Program-made: the position numbers and the translations under genes | Notes under the pieces: generated by a model | Databases searched by the model: none | Told to the model about the DNA's origin: nothing | The model's input: the letters and a program-made list of their open reading frames with translations, nothing else | Part shown: positions 34,950-44,116 of the stretch, piece by piece | Numbering within the stretch: the first letter of the stretch is position 1 | How the letters are laid out: each line of letters starts with the position of its first letter | DNA from: Synechococcus sp. CS-1325 | GTDB taxonomy: Bacteria > Cyanobacteriota > Cyanobacteriia > PCC-6307 > Cyanobiaceae | Reading direction: 5' to 3' | Length of the DNA: 64,000 bases | Assembly (NCBI GenBank): GCA_025128135.1 | Contig: JAHLYW010000030.1 | Coordinates: 109,449 to 173,448 of the forward strand

Positions 34950-35570
34950 ATGGGGTCACCGGCCATGTCGAGCCATGCTCCTGCTCCCGCCTCGCCTGAG
35001 CCGCCCTCCTGGCCCGATCGAACCGGCGCTGGAACGTCGGGCGGCAGCGTTTCCCTCGCGGCGCGGCTGGAGGCGATCCTCTATCTCAAGGGTCGGCCGC
35101 TGGATCTGGGCGAACTGACCGAGATCGCCGCCCGCGATCAACCAGGGCAGGTCGGCCGAGAAGACGTGGAACTGGCTCTGATCACCCTGATGGCCGACTA
35201 CGCGCACCGCGACACGGCCCTGGAAATTCGTCAGGACGGTCTGCGCTACAGCCTGCAGCTGCGTGAGAGCCTCGGCGATCTCGTGCAGAACCTGCTGCCG
35301 GTTGAACTTTCCACCGCCACCCTGCGCACCCTGGCCACCATCGCCCTGAAGAAACGCCTGCTTCAGTCGGAGCTCGTTGAGCTGCGCGGCTCCGGGGCCT
35401 ATGACCACATCAAGGAATTGCTGGCCCAGAACTTCATCGAACGTCGCCGCCAGAGTGAGGGACGCTCCTACTGGATCAGCCTGAGCGAAAAGTTCCATCG
35501 CACCTTTGCCGTCAAGGCGGAGCTGGCGGAGCGGGCCCTGGCTGGTGGCAAAGGGAGCCAGGCTGCATAG
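34950..35570 (+). CDS. scpB: Segregation and condensation protein B
   Basis: 206 residues. Two winged-helix domains: SLAARLEAILYLKGRPLDLGELTEIAARD near residue 35, and PVELSTATLRTLATIALKKRLLQSELVELRGSGAYDHIKELLAQNFIERRRQSEGRSYWISLSEKF near 117-180, which is a strong ScpB block. ScpB joins ScpA and SMC in the chromosome-condensation complex. ATG at 34950 or 34965 can start it. The first 30 residues are Pro/Ala/Ser-rich. Confidence 0.9.
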   Translation: MGSPAMSSHAPAPASPEPPSWPDRTGAGTSGGSVSLAARLEAILYLKGRPLDLGELTEIAARDQPGQVGREDVELALITLMADYAHRDTALEIRQDGLRYSLQLRESLGDLVQNLLPVELSTATLRTLATIALKKRLLQSELVELRGSGAYDHIKELLAQNFIERRRQSEGRSYWISLSEKFHRTFAVKAELAERALAGGKGSQAA

Positions 35571-35603
35571 AGTCGGGAATCGATTCAGATTTCCGGCAGA
35601 CCC

Positions 35604-35897
35604 GTGACCATCCTCAGCTCGATCCTTGCCGTTCTGGCCCAGACCCTCAGCATCTACAGCCTGGTCCTGCTGGTGAGGGTGCTGTTGAGCTGGTTCCCGA
35701 ACCTGGACTGGAGCAACCCGGTGCTCTCCACGGTCAGCTCGATCACCGATCCCTATCTCAATGCCTTCCGCGGTCTGATCCCACCGCTGGGTGGGATTGA
35801 CCTCTCGGCGATCATCGCCTTCCTGGCGCTCAGCCTCGCCCAGGGGCTGCTCGGCAGCCTGAGCGGTTCACTGATGGGGGGAAGCTTCGGCTACTGA
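35604..35897 (+). CDS. YggT/Ycf19 family membrane protein
   Basis: 97 residues with two hydrophobic segments: LAVLAQTLSIYSLVLLVRVLLSWFPN near residue 8 and LSAIIAFLALSLAQGLLGSL near 67, separated by STVSSITDPYLNAFRGLIPPLGGID. The RxLLSWFP and DPYLxxFRxxIPPxGGxD motifs define YggT. The family has been linked to membrane organisation, nucleoid distribution and osmotic stress, but the mechanism is unknown. GTG start. Confidence 0.9.
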   Translation: MTILSSILAVLAQTLSIYSLVLLVRVLLSWFPNLDWSNPVLSTVSSITDPYLNAFRGLIPPLGGIDLSAIIAFLALSLAQGLLGSLSGSLMGGSFGY

Positions 35898-35929
35898 GTG
35901 AGGGCTTCTGAGGGCAGGTCCCCGAAGCC

Positions 35930-36406
35930 TCAGCCGGCTTCGGCCAGCTGTTGCTCCAGCGGCAGCAGCTCGTCATCCATGCCGGCCCGCACCCGCACCG
36001 GAGCGTTGAAGCCCCTCGCCTTCGCTTTGCTGACGCTGAACGGGCCAGGGGTTCCGGCCGGCACCGCCAGCCTCAGGGCAAAGCTGGAACGTCCTGGGGG
36101 CACATCACCGATCGAGCCCACCCGGGAGCGGTTCTGCAGCACCGGTTCGCCGCTCGCGTCGAGGATCACGGCGAACACATCGGTGTCGACAACCGGGCGT
36201 GAGCCGGCGTTGATCACCACCCCGCGCAGGGCGTAGCAACTGGCACCGGTGGGGCGGCGCAGCTCCGGCTGGGCTCCGGCATCCCCCGTGGGACAGGGCT
36301 CCAGGCTCACCTCGCTGACAACCAGATCAATGGCCCCAGCCGGGGCCGCCGGCAGCAGCAGGATCAGCAGGCCGAGCAGAACGGCGGCAAGAAAATGACG
36401 GCCCAT
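35930..36406 (-). CDS. Secreted hypothetical protein
   Basis: 158 residues; I do not recognise a named family. A signal peptide (about 1-25: FLAAVLLGLLILLLPAAPAGA) precedes a compact beta-rich domain: DLVVSEVSLEPCPTG, YALRGVVINAGSRPVVDTDVFAVILDASGEPVLQNRSRVG, and VPPGRSSFALRLAVPAG. Two cysteines (in EPCP and ASCYAL) could form a disulfide. The FAVILDxxGxPV pattern resembles FxLYD-like extracellular domains, a weak likeness. It follows the MazG-like gene by 17 bp. Confidence 0.65.
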   Translation of the reverse strand: MGRHFLAAVLLGLLILLLPAAPAGAIDLVVSEVSLEPCPTGDAGAQPELRRPTGASCYALRGVVINAGSRPVVDTDVFAVILDASGEPVLQNRSRVGSIGDVPPGRSSFALRLAVPAGTPGPFSVSKAKARGFNAPVRVRAGMDDELLPLEQQLAEAG

Positions 36407-36423
36407 GAAACCATGCTGGCAGT

Positions 36424-36753
36424 TCAGCGGCGGTCGCCACTGCCCCCGATCACATCCCGCTCGACGCGGCTCGCCAGCTTGGCGAGATTGGCCGTGGCGA
36501 TCGTCTCGAGATCAAAGCCGAGCTCACTGGCCAACTGGGCGACGTACCAGAGCACATCGCCGAGTTCGAGCTTGATCGCCTCCCCCACCTCCGCATCGAA
36601 GTGACCGCCGCGATCCCTCAGAACTTTCTTGACCTTGTCCGCCACCTCACCGGCTTCACCACACAGTCCAAGGGTGGGATAGATCGGATTGGCTCCCACC
36701 TGGGGATAGCGGGCGGTTGAACGGGCCTTGAGCTGATAGTCGTTCAGGTTCAT
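36424..36753 (-). CDS. MazG-like nucleotide pyrophosphohydrolase
   Basis: 109 residues. All-helical MazG fold with the metal-binding EExxE...ExxD arrangement: TLGLCGEAGEVADKVKKVLRD near residue 27 and AIKLELGDVLWYVAQLASELG near 60. These house-cleaning enzymes hydrolyse non-canonical or excess NTPs to NMP and pyrophosphate. Single-domain length fits the small MazG-like group rather than full MazG. It diverges from pyk with a 67-bp gap. Confidence 0.85.
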   Translation of the reverse strand: MNLNDYQLKARSTARYPQVGANPIYPTLGLCGEAGEVADKVKKVLRDRGGHFDAEVGEAIKLELGDVLWYVAQLASELGFDLETIATANLAKLASRVERDVIGGSGDRR

Positions 36754-36820
36754 CGGGTCCGTTGTGGCGGCGCGAAGGCAGGACCGGATGGTAGTTTCCG
36801 CTCAACCCTCGGCTGCTTCG

Positions 36821-38608
36821 ATGGCCAAGCCCGATCTCTCGCGTCGCACCAAGATCGTGGCCACCATCGGTCCTGCCACCGAATCACCGGAGCGGCTGCG
36901 CCAGTTGATCCGCGCCGGTGCCACCACCTTCCGCCTCAACTTCTCCCATGGCGATCACTCCGAGCACGCCGCCCGGATCGCCACGATTCGGCAGGTCGCC
37001 CACGAGCTCGGCATCCACGTCGGGATCCTTCAGGATCTGCAGGGGCCCAAGATCCGCCTGGGCCGATTCATCGGTGGTCCGATCACCCTGGCCAACGGTG
37101 ACAGCTTCCAGCTGACCTCCCGCGACGTGCCCTGTGACCGGTCGATCGCCACGGTCACTTACGACAAGCTCGCTGACGAGGTGCTGGCCGGGAACCGCAT
37201 CCTGCTCGATGACGGCCGCGTGGAGATGGTCGTCGACCGGGTTGATGGAGCCCAGCAGACTCTGCACTGCACGGTTGTGGTGGGAGGCGTGCTCTCCAAT
37301 AACAAAGGGGTGAATTTCCCCGATGTGCAGCTCTCGATCCGCGCCCTCACCGACAAGGACCGCCAGGACCTGATCTTCGGCCTCCAGCAGGGGGTCGACT
37401 GGGTTGCCCTCAGCTTTGTTCGCAACCCCTCCGACATGGAGGAGATCCGCGAGCTGATCAGCGGCCATGGCCACACCACCCCGGTGATCGCCAAGATCGA
37501 GAAATTCGAGGCAATCGATCAGATCGATGCGATTCTCCCCCTCTGTGACGGGGTCATGGTGGCCCGGGGCGATCTCGGCGTCGAGATGCCGGCCGAAGAG
37601 GTGCCGCTGCTCCAGAAGGAACTGATCCGCAAGGCCAACACGCTCGGCATCCCGATCATCACGGCCACCCAGATGCTCGACAGCATGGCCAGCTGTCCGC
37701 GCCCCACCCGCGCCGAGGTGAGCGACGTGGCCAACGCCATTCTCGATGGCACCGATGCGGTGATGCTCTCCAACGAAACCGCCGTAGGGGACTTCCCCGT
37801 GGAAGCCGTGGCCACGATGGCCAGGATCGCCTGCCGCATCGAGCGCGATTACCCTCGTCGCGCCGTGGACAGCCATATGGCCTCCACGATCCCCAATGCC
37901 ATCAGCCAGGCCGTGAGCACGATTGCCAGGCAACTGCAGGCCGCGGCGATCCTGCCGCTCACCAAGAGCGGAGCCACGGCCAGGAACGTCAGCAAGTTCA
38001 GGCCTTCCACCACCATCCTGGCGATCACCAGTGACGTGAAGGTGGCCCGCCAGCTCCAGATGGTCTGGGGCGTCAATCCCCTGCTGATCGATGACCAGGA
38101 CTCCACCTCCAGCACCTTCACCCTGGCGATGGGCATCGCCCAGGAACAGGGGCTGCTCAAGGAGGGGGATCTGGTGGTCCAGACAGCCGGCACGCTCGCC
38201 GGGGTCAGCGGCTCCACCGATCTTGTCAAGGTGGGAATCGTCTCAGCGGTGCTCGGCCGGGGGCTGGGAATCGGCAGTGGTTCGGTCAGCGGCAGGGTGC
38301 GCGTGGCCACCAACCCGGAAGAGGCCGCCCGCCTGGTGAGCGGTGAGATCCTGGTGGTCCGGGAAACAACAGCCGCTTATCTCAGCGCGATCCGCAAGGC
38401 CAGGGGGGTGATCGCCGAAGAAGACGGCAGTGAGAGCCATGCGGCGGTGATTTCCCAGCGGCTCGGGGTTCCGGTGATCGTGGGGGTCTCCAACGCCACC
38501 ACCGATCTGCGCCATGGTGAGTTCGTCACCCTGGAGCTGCGGGAGGGCCTGGTCCATCGCGGCGCCCGCAACCACACCCAGTCCAAACGGCTGGGCACCC
38601 TGCTCTGA
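36821..38608 (+). CDS. pyk: Pyruvate kinase with C-terminal PEP-utiliser domain
   Basis: Makes ATP and pyruvate from PEP and ADP. 595 residues from ATG 36821 (in-frame ATG at 36788 possible). Core: RRTKIVATIGPATESPE near residue 6, MARGDLGVEMPAEEVPLLQKELIRKAN near 245, ITATQMLDSMASCPRPTRAEVSDVANAILDGTDAVMLSNETAVGDFPVEAV near 285. A C-terminal extension (about 485-580: SGRVRVATNPEEAARLVSGEILVVRETTAAYLSAIRKARGVIAEEDGSESHAAVISQ) is the extra PEP-utilising mobile domain of type II bacterial and cyanobacterial enzymes. Confidence 0.95.
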   Translation: MAKPDLSRRTKIVATIGPATESPERLRQLIRAGATTFRLNFSHGDHSEHAARIATIRQVAHELGIHVGILQDLQGPKIRLGRFIGGPITLANGDSFQLTSRDVPCDRSIATVTYDKLADEVLAGNRILLDDGRVEMVVDRVDGAQQTLHCTVVVGGVLSNNKGVNFPDVQLSIRALTDKDRQDLIFGLQQGVDWVALSFVRNPSDMEEIRELISGHGHTTPVIAKIEKFEAIDQIDAILPLCDGVMVARGDLGVEMPAEEVPLLQKELIRKANTLGIPIITATQMLDSMASCPRPTRAEVSDVANAILDGTDAVMLSNETAVGDFPVEAVATMARIACRIERDYPRRAVDSHMASTIPNAISQAVSTIARQLQAAAILPLTKSGATARNVSKFRPSTTILAITSDVKVARQLQMVWGVNPLLIDDQDSTSSTFTLAMGIAQEQGLLKEGDLVVQTAGTLAGVSGSTDLVKVGIVSAVLGRGLGIGSGSVSGRVRVATNPEEAARLVSGEILVVRETTAAYLSAIRKARGVIAEEDGSESHAAVISQRLGVPVIVGVSNATTDLRHGEFVTLELREGLVHRGARNHTQSKRLGTLL

Positions 38609-38617
38609 ACCCGCACC

Positions 38618-39844
38618 GTGGCCTCCAAGCTTCCGCTCAGTGAAACGGTTACCATGGCCCTCAGCACCCTGAGGGCCAACCGGCTGCGCAGCCTGCTCAC
38701 CATGCTTGGCATCGTGATCGGCAATGCCTCCGTGATCACCCTGGTGGGGGTCGGCAGGGGAGCCCAGAACCTGGCGGAAGGTCAGCTCAACACGCTCGGT
38801 GCCAACGTCCTGTTCGTGGTGCCCGGCAACAACGACACCCGGCGCCAGGGAATCAACAGTCCCCGCACCCTGGTGCTGAGCGATGCCGAGGCGATCGCCG
38901 AACAGGTCCCGAGTGTGCGGCGCGTGGCTCCCCAGATCACCCTCAATGAAGTGGTTCAGGTGGGGGCGAACAGCGCCAATTCCTCTGTTTCCGGCATCAC
39001 ACCGGAGTTTCTTCCCGTCCGGCGGTTCGAGATCGCCCAGGGCCGGTTCTTCAGCCAGCAGGACCTCGACTCCGCCCGCAACGTGGCCGTGATCGGACCG
39101 GATCTGCGCGACAAGCTGATTCCGACTGGCGCCGCGATCGGGCAGACGCTGCGGATCAGGGACCAGTCCTTCGAGGTGATCGGCATCACCGCCCCGAAAG
39201 GGGCCGCGTTCGGCAGCAACCAGGATGAAGCCGCTTACATCCCGCTCTCCACGATGGTGAGTCGCCTGGGAGGGCGAACCAGCTTCGGCATCAGCCTCAC
39301 CTTCATCAGCGTCGAGGCGCTTGATGAGGCCAGCACCGGAGCCGCCAAGTTCCAGATCACCAACCTGCTGCGCCAACGGCATCGGATCCTTCGCGAAGAC
39401 GACTTCGCGGTGCGTTCCCAGCAGGATGCCCTTTCGATCGTGGGCACGATCACCGGCGGACTCACCTTGATGCTCGCGGCCATCGGTGGTGTGTCCCTGC
39501 TGGTGGGTGGCATCGGCATCATGAACATCATGTTGGTGTCGGTCAGCGAGCGCACCCAGGAAATCGGCCTGCGCAAGGCCCTGGGAGCCCGCAGTGGCGA
39601 CGTGCTGCTCCAGTTCCTGGTGGAATCGCTGGTGCTGGCCAGCCTGGGTGGCCTGATCGGCAGTGCCGTGGGGCTGGGGGCCGTGGCTGCCGTGGCCCGC
39701 TTCACACCGCTGCCTGCGGCGATCGAATTCAGCAGTGTGGCGTTCACCGTGGGGCTCTCGGGCGGAATCGGCCTGTTCTTTGGCGTGGTGCCGGCCCGCC
39801 GTGCCTCTCGGCTGGATCCGATCGTGGCCCTGCGCAGCCTCTGA
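38618..39844 (+). CDS. MacB/FtsX-like ABC transporter permease
   Basis: 408 residues. TM1 about 15-40 (LRSLLTMLGIVIGNASVITLVGVG), then a large MacB periplasmic domain (about 45-270: QLNTLGANVLFVVPGNND; ADEV-like VRRVAPQI), then three C-terminal helices with the FtsX core (LMLAAIGGVSLLVGGIGIMNIMLVSVSERTQEIGLRKALGAR near 290). MacB-type exporters act by mechanotransmission with an ATPase and an adaptor; neither is beside it. GTG start 9 bp after pyk. Confidence 0.9.
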   Translation: MASKLPLSETVTMALSTLRANRLRSLLTMLGIVIGNASVITLVGVGRGAQNLAEGQLNTLGANVLFVVPGNNDTRRQGINSPRTLVLSDAEAIAEQVPSVRRVAPQITLNEVVQVGANSANSSVSGITPEFLPVRRFEIAQGRFFSQQDLDSARNVAVIGPDLRDKLIPTGAAIGQTLRIRDQSFEVIGITAPKGAAFGSNQDEAAYIPLSTMVSRLGGRTSFGISLTFISVEALDEASTGAAKFQITNLLRQRHRILREDDFAVRSQQDALSIVGTITGGLTLMLAAIGGVSLLVGGIGIMNIMLVSVSERTQEIGLRKALGARSGDVLLQFLVESLVLASLGGLIGSAVGLGAVAAVARFTPLPAAIEFSSVAFTVGLSGGIGLFFGVVPARRASRLDPIVALRSL

Positions 39845-39943
39845 ACACCCAAGAAAACCTTAAATCGGCTGATTGGTGGTAACGGAGACCAACTTCAAGC
39901 CCCAGGGGTGGCTTTATGAGAGTTCCCTGAAGTGATGTGACCC

Positions 39944-40204
39944 GTGGCGAGGCTCCCCTGCGGTTTCCGCAATACCAGCGACCGCATGGTGATCGTGCGT
40001 TGTTGTGGCCCCAAGGAGTTTTATCTGGAGCGGGTGGTCTTCCCCTTTGAAATGCTCAGTTTCGAAGCACCACTCGGCTCCGTGGTGGAAGTCTGGACCC
40101 ATGGTCTCGGCGGCCCGGAGCTGATCGAGACCCTCGCCAGCAGCGATCTCCTGGTGGAGTCAGACGATCGCGAGCCCTGCCTGAGCGGCGACAGCTCTTC
40201 CTGA
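39944..40204 (+). CDS. DUF1830 family protein
   Basis: 86-residue cyanobacterial protein. The pattern CGFRNTSDRMVIVRCCGPKEFYLERVVFPFEMLSFEAP followed by VEVWTHGLGGPELIE fits DUF1830, a short beta-rich cytosolic family of unknown role. GTG start; an in-frame stop lies only 2 codons upstream, so no longer form is possible. Confidence 0.8.
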   Translation: MARLPCGFRNTSDRMVIVRCCGPKEFYLERVVFPFEMLSFEAPLGSVVEVWTHGLGGPELIETLASSDLLVESDDREPCLSGDSSS

Positions 40205-40305
40205 GACAGCGGCGCCCGTGGGAGACTGAAAGACCGATGCCCTCGTCTGGCCCAGCCACGAGTGAGCGGCCGGCCCTTTACAGTTCTTAAACATTTAGAG
40301 GCACC

Positions 40306-42234
40306 ATGAAGCAGCGCTGGCGGCTGATCGCTCTCTGGTTTTTGCCGATCGGCGTGGCTCTGTTTCTCGCCTGGCAGGTGCTTGGCAACGGAGGGGGAGC
40401 GCGCTTCTCTCCGCAGCCAGCCAGCTCCAGCGCTGCTGGTCCCCGCAACACAGCCGTGGCGCGGATGAGTTACGGCCGCTTCCTTGACTACGTGGAAGCC
40501 GGTCGCGTCACCGCCGTTGACGTTTACGACGGAGGCCGCACAGCCGTGGTCGAAGCCGTGGATCCTGATCTCGACAACCGCGTCCAGCGGCTCAGGGTCG
40601 ATCTGCCCGGCCTGGCCCCTGAACTGATCAACAATCTCAAGGAGCGCGGCATCAGCTTCGACATTCATCCCCCTCGCACAGGTGGCCCAGCACTGGGAAT
40701 TCTCGGCAATCTGCTGTTCCCCCTCCTGCTGATCGGTTCACTGATCTTTCTGGCCCGCCGTTCCTCTTCGATGCCCGGTGGCCCGGGCCAGGCGATGCAG
40801 TTCGGCAAAACCAAGGCACGCTTCGCCATGGAAGCCGAAACCGGTGTCAAGTTCGATGATGTTGCTGGTGTCGAGGAGGCCAAGGAAGATCTTGAGGAGG
40901 TGGTCACCTTCCTCAAGCAACCGGAGCGATTCACATCCGTTGGGGCCAAGATTCCCCGTGGTGTTCTGCTGATCGGTCCTCCCGGAACAGGCAAAACCCT
41001 GCTGGCCAAGGCGATCGCCGGCGAAGCGGGTGTTCCCTTCTTCTCTCTCTCAGGCTCGGAGTTTGTTGAGATGTTCGTGGGTGTGGGCGCCTCAAGAGTC
41101 CGCGATCTGTTCAAGCGGGCCAAGGAGAACAGCCCTTGCCTGATCTTCATCGATGAAATCGATGCCGTCGGACGTCAACGGGGAGCTGGAATCGGTGGTG
41201 GCAATGATGAGCGTGAGCAGACCCTCAATCAGCTGCTCACCGAGATGGACGGCTTTGAGGGAAACACAGGCATCATCATCATTGCCGCCACGAACCGGGC
41301 TGACGTGCTCGATTCCGCGCTGCTGCGGCCGGGACGGTTCGATCGTCAGGTCTCGGTCGATCCTCCCGATATACGGGGCCGGCTGTCCATTCTCAATGTC
41401 CATGCCCGGAACAAGAAGCTCGCCGAAGACGTTTCGCTTGAAGCGATTGCCCGACGCACACCTGGCTTCACAGGCGCCGATCTGGCCAACCTGCTGAATG
41501 AGGCCGCCATTCTCACGGCCCGTCGCCGCAAGGAAGCCACCAGCCTTGCCGAGATTGATGATGCCGTCGATCGGGTGATCGCCGGCATGGAAGGCAAGCC
41601 CCTCACCGATGGCCGGAGCAAGCGCCTGATCGCCTACCACGAAGTGGGCCATGCCCTGGTCGGCACCCTTGTCAAGCACCATGACCCCGTTCAGAAGGTC
41701 ACCCTGATTCCTCGCGGCCAGGCCCAGGGGCTCACCTGGTTTGCTCCCGATGAAGAGCAGATGCTGGTCAGCCGGGTCCAGCTCCGCTCCCGCATCATGG
41801 GTGCGCTCGGCGGCAGAGCAGCCGAAGCCGTCGTGTTCGGCCATGCCGAGGTGACAACAGGAGCAGGCGGCGATATCCAACAGGTGGCTGGCATGGCACG
41901 CCAGATGGTCACCCGTTTCGGAATGAGCGAACTTGGGCCCGTTTCCCTGGAAGGCGGCAGCCAGGAAGTGTTCCTGGGCCGGGATCTGATGACGCGCAGC
42001 GATGTCTCCGATGCCATTTCAAAACGAATCGACGAACAGATCCGCTCGATCGTGGACACCTGCTATCGCGACACCATCGACCTGGTGGCCACCAACCGTG
42101 CCTGCATGGACCGGTTGGTTGAGTTGCTGATCGAGAAAGAATCCCTCGATGGCGATGAGTTCCGCCGGGTGGTGTCTGAATTCACCGAAATCCCCGACAA
42201 GGAACGCTACTCTCCGCTGGTTGAAGCGAGCTGA
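40306..42234 (+). CDS. ftsH: Membrane ATP-dependent metalloprotease FtsH (FtsH2-like)
   Basis: 642 residues. TM1 about 8-26, lumenal domain about 27-130 ([35 protein letters not shown]), TM2 about 131-150, AAA ATPase with Walker A GPPGTGKT at 224-231, Walker [33 protein letters not shown], and zinc site HEVGH near 445. The lumenal segment closely matches Synechocystis FtsH2 (slr0228), which with FtsH3 degrades photodamaged D1 in PSII repair; the subtype call is from recalled sequence features. The upstream 101 bp contain its promoter. Confidence 0.95.
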   Translation: MKQRWRLIALWFLPIGVALFLAWQVLGNGGGARFSPQPASSSAAGPRNTAVARMSYGRFLDYVEAGRVTAVDVYDGGRTAVVEAVDPDLDNRVQRLRVDLPGLAPELINNLKERGISFDIHPPRTGGPALGILGNLLFPLLLIGSLIFLARRSSSMPGGPGQAMQFGKTKARFAMEAETGVKFDDVAGVEEAKEDLEEVVTFLKQPERFTSVGAKIPRGVLLIGPPGTGKTLLAKAIAGEAGVPFFSLSGSEFVEMFVGVGASRVRDLFKRAKENSPCLIFIDEIDAVGRQRGAGIGGGNDEREQTLNQLLTEMDGFEGNTGIIIIAATNRADVLDSALLRPGRFDRQVSVDPPDIRGRLSILNVHARNKKLAEDVSLEAIARRTPGFTGADLANLLNEAAILTARRRKEATSLAEIDDAVDRVIAGMEGKPLTDGRSKRLIAYHEVGHALVGTLVKHHDPVQKVTLIPRGQAQGLTWFAPDEEQMLVSRVQLRSRIMGALGGRAAEAVVFGHAEVTTGAGGDIQQVAGMARQMVTRFGMSELGPVSLEGGSQEVFLGRDLMTRSDVSDAISKRIDEQIRSIVDTCYRDTIDLVATNRACMDRLVELLIEKESLDGDEFRRVVSEFTEIPDKERYSPLVEAS

Positions 42235-42348
42235 GCTGGGAAGACCGTTTTCAGCAGCCTGCCCGAAGCAGGAGTAGCTGCCCTTAACCAAAGCCAAACC
42301 ATTTTCGATTCCGCTTCATTTAGCATTCCATTTCACAGTGGCACGGTC

Positions 42349-42588
42349 TTGAGCAATATCCAGTCTCCGATGGAGTCATTCAGCCGCTATCACGGCGATG
42401 ACTGGTCACCCGAACGGCTGGCCTTCCATCAGAACCTTGAGCAGTTCGCTGAGCGGGTTGGATTGATCGTGGCCCTCCAGGGAAACGGCAAGATCAGCCA
42501 GGACAATGCCTACGCTGAGATCCGCCAACTCTGGAAAGAACTCAAAGGCAGCAAGGGCAACCTGCTCGATCCCAATTCAAAAGCCTGA
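42349..42588 (+). CDS. DUF7219-like small protein
   Basis: 79 residues: SRYHGDDWSPERLAFHQNLEQFAERVGLIVALQGNGKIS, then YAEIRQLWKELKGSK. The layout (Y-G, P-x-L-x-F-x-x-NLQ-x-FAxRV and QLWKxLKxSK) fits a small cyanobacterial family. The function is unknown. A TTG at 42349 gives MSNIQSPMESF; ATG 42370 is the alternative. It lies between ftsH and the convergent clpP. Confidence 0.7.
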   Translation: MSNIQSPMESFSRYHGDDWSPERLAFHQNLEQFAERVGLIVALQGNGKISQDNAYAEIRQLWKELKGSKGNLLDPNSKA

Positions 42589-42623
42589 ATTGAAGCTTTA
42601 AGAATCCTTCTGGCCCCATGGAT

Positions 42624-43217
42624 TCAATCCACTGGGCGGATCGGCCGTTTTTCAATCACCTTGTCGATCAGGCCATAGGCCACAGCTTCCGCCGGTGACA
42701 TGAAGAAATCCCGGTCCGTGTCCTGCTGGATCCGCTCAAGAGGCTGACCGGTCCGATCGGCAAGCTCATGGTTGAGCTTGTCTTTGAGGAAAAGAATTTC
42801 ATCCGCCTGAATGCGGATATCGCTGGCCTGCCCGCGTGCTCCGCCGAGTGGCTGGTGGATCATGATCCGGGAGTGATGCAGGCTGCTGCGCTTGCCTTTG
42901 GCCCCCGCCGTGAGCAGAAAGGCCCCCATGCTGGCCGCCAGACCCACGCAGACCGTCTGCACATCCGGTTTGATGTGCTGCATCGTGTCGAAGATGCCGA
43001 GGCCGTCGTAGACGGAGCCACCGGGCGAATTGACGTACAGAAAGATGTCCTTTTCAGGATCCTCTGCCTCCAGAAAAAGCAGCTGAGCCACAACCCGATT
43101 GGCCGACTCCGAGGTGACGGGTTCGCCAAGGAAAATGATCCGCTCGCGCAACAGACGCGAATAGATATCGAAGGCACGTTCTCCCCGGCCGGAATCCTCA
43201 ATCACGATCGGGATCAT
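42624..43217 (-). CDS. clpP: ATP-dependent Clp protease proteolytic subunit
   Basis: 197-residue serine peptidase. Catalytic triad S96 in [11 protein letters not shown]121 in [14 protein letters not shown], and D170 in [21 protein letters not shown] and [20 protein letters not shown] are also typical. It is a complete, catalytically competent ClpP (not ClpR, which lacks the triad). Cyanobacteria have several ClpP paralogues; which one this is cannot be told. It diverges from thf1. Confidence 0.96.
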   Translation of the reverse strand: MIPIVIEDSGRGERAFDIYSRLLRERIIFLGEPVTSESANRVVAQLLFLEAEDPEKDIFLYVNSPGGSVYDGLGIFDTMQHIKPDVQTVCVGLAASMGAFLLTAGAKGKRSSLHHSRIMIHQPLGGARGQASDIRIQADEILFLKDKLNHELADRTGQPLERIQQDTDRDFFMSPAEAVAYGLIDKVIEKRPIRPVD

Positions 43218-43348
43218 CGGCAGACCTTCAGCAGTCCAGTCATCCTACCGAGCAGAGTGGTCGGCCAGAGCCTGTCCGTGAGGGGGGGAATCTGCCGGAA
43301 CGGCAGGCAGGGGTCGGCGCTATGGTCCAGGAACCATGAGAAACAAGA

Positions 43349-44116
43349 GTGGGCGTCAGTCTCACCGTCGCTGACAGCAAGCGCGCCTTCCACCAGTCCT
43401 TCCCCCATGTGATCGGCCCCCTCTATCGGCGCCTGGTGGATGAGTTGCTGGTGGAGCTCCATCTGCTCAGCCACCAGAAGGGCTTCCGCAGCGATCCGCT
43501 CTTCGCCGTGGGCCTCACCCAGGTGTTCGACAGTTTTGCCAGGGGCTACCGTCCCGAGCAGCAGAAGGAGCCGTTGTTCGTGGCACTCTGCGCCTCCTCA
43601 GGCTTCGATGCCGCCGGGATTCGCAGCGAACGGGAACGGGCCCTGCACGCCGTGGGCAGCCACAGCCTGGAGGAGGTCAGGCACTGGCTGGAGTCCCAGG
43701 GTGAAGGCGCCCCAGAGCCGATTGCCGGCGTGCTGGCCCAGGTGAAACGGACCGATTTCCACTACTCCAGGCTCTTCGCCGTTGGCCTGCTGAGCCTGCT
43801 GCAGCAGGCCCAGGGCGCCGAGGCGCTCGAACCCCAGGCCCTTCAGCAGGCCTCCCACGAGATCGGCGCCTCGATGGGGCTGCTCAAGGAAAGGCTCGAC
43901 AAAGACCTCAGCCTTTATGTCAGCAATCTGGCCAAAATGGCCCAGGCCGTTGAGCTGATGGAAGAAACCGTGGCCGCTGATCGTCGGCGTCGTGAGCGCC
44001 AGAAAGAGGAGGCCGCCGCCAGCCTGGAGGTCAGCAGGTCAACGGCACCGGCGCCGGAAGCGGCCCCCGGTGGCGACTCCAGCAAGCCGTCATCGGCGCC
44101 CACCGCCACCAGCTGA
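43349..44116 (+). CDS. thf1: Thf1/Psb29, thylakoid formation and PSII repair factor
   Basis: 255 residues. TVADSKRAFHQSFPHVIGPLYRRLVDELLVELHLLSHQKGF near residue 6, LFAVGLTQVFDSFARGYRPEQQKEPLFVALCASSGFD near 50 and FHYSRLFAVGLLSLLQQ near 137 match Psb29/Thf1. The protein is known to stabilise FtsH2/FtsH3 complexes and support PSII repair. The C-terminal 65 residues are a coiled-coil-like and Ala/Ser/Pro-rich tail. GTG start. It lies 1.1 kb from an FtsH2-like gene, a relevant neighbour. Its end overlaps the convergent gene by 27 bp. Confidence 0.93.
   Translation: MGVSLTVADSKRAFHQSFPHVIGPLYRRLVDELLVELHLLSHQKGFRSDPLFAVGLTQVFDSFARGYRPEQQKEPLFVALCASSGFDAAGIRSERERALHAVGSHSLEEVRHWLESQGEGAPEPIAGVLAQVKRTDFHYSRLFAVGLLSLLQQAQGAEALEPQALQQASHEIGASMGLLKERLDKDLSLYVSNLAKMAQAVELMEETVAADRRRRERQKEEAAASLEVSRSTAPAPEAAPGGDSSKPSSAPTATS

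Noticed and set aside
35922-35943. CCGAAGCC/GGCTTCGG inverted repeat after yggT as a terminator
   Set aside because: The stem is good but no T run follows on either strand and it overlaps the stop of the convergent gene, so I did not list it.
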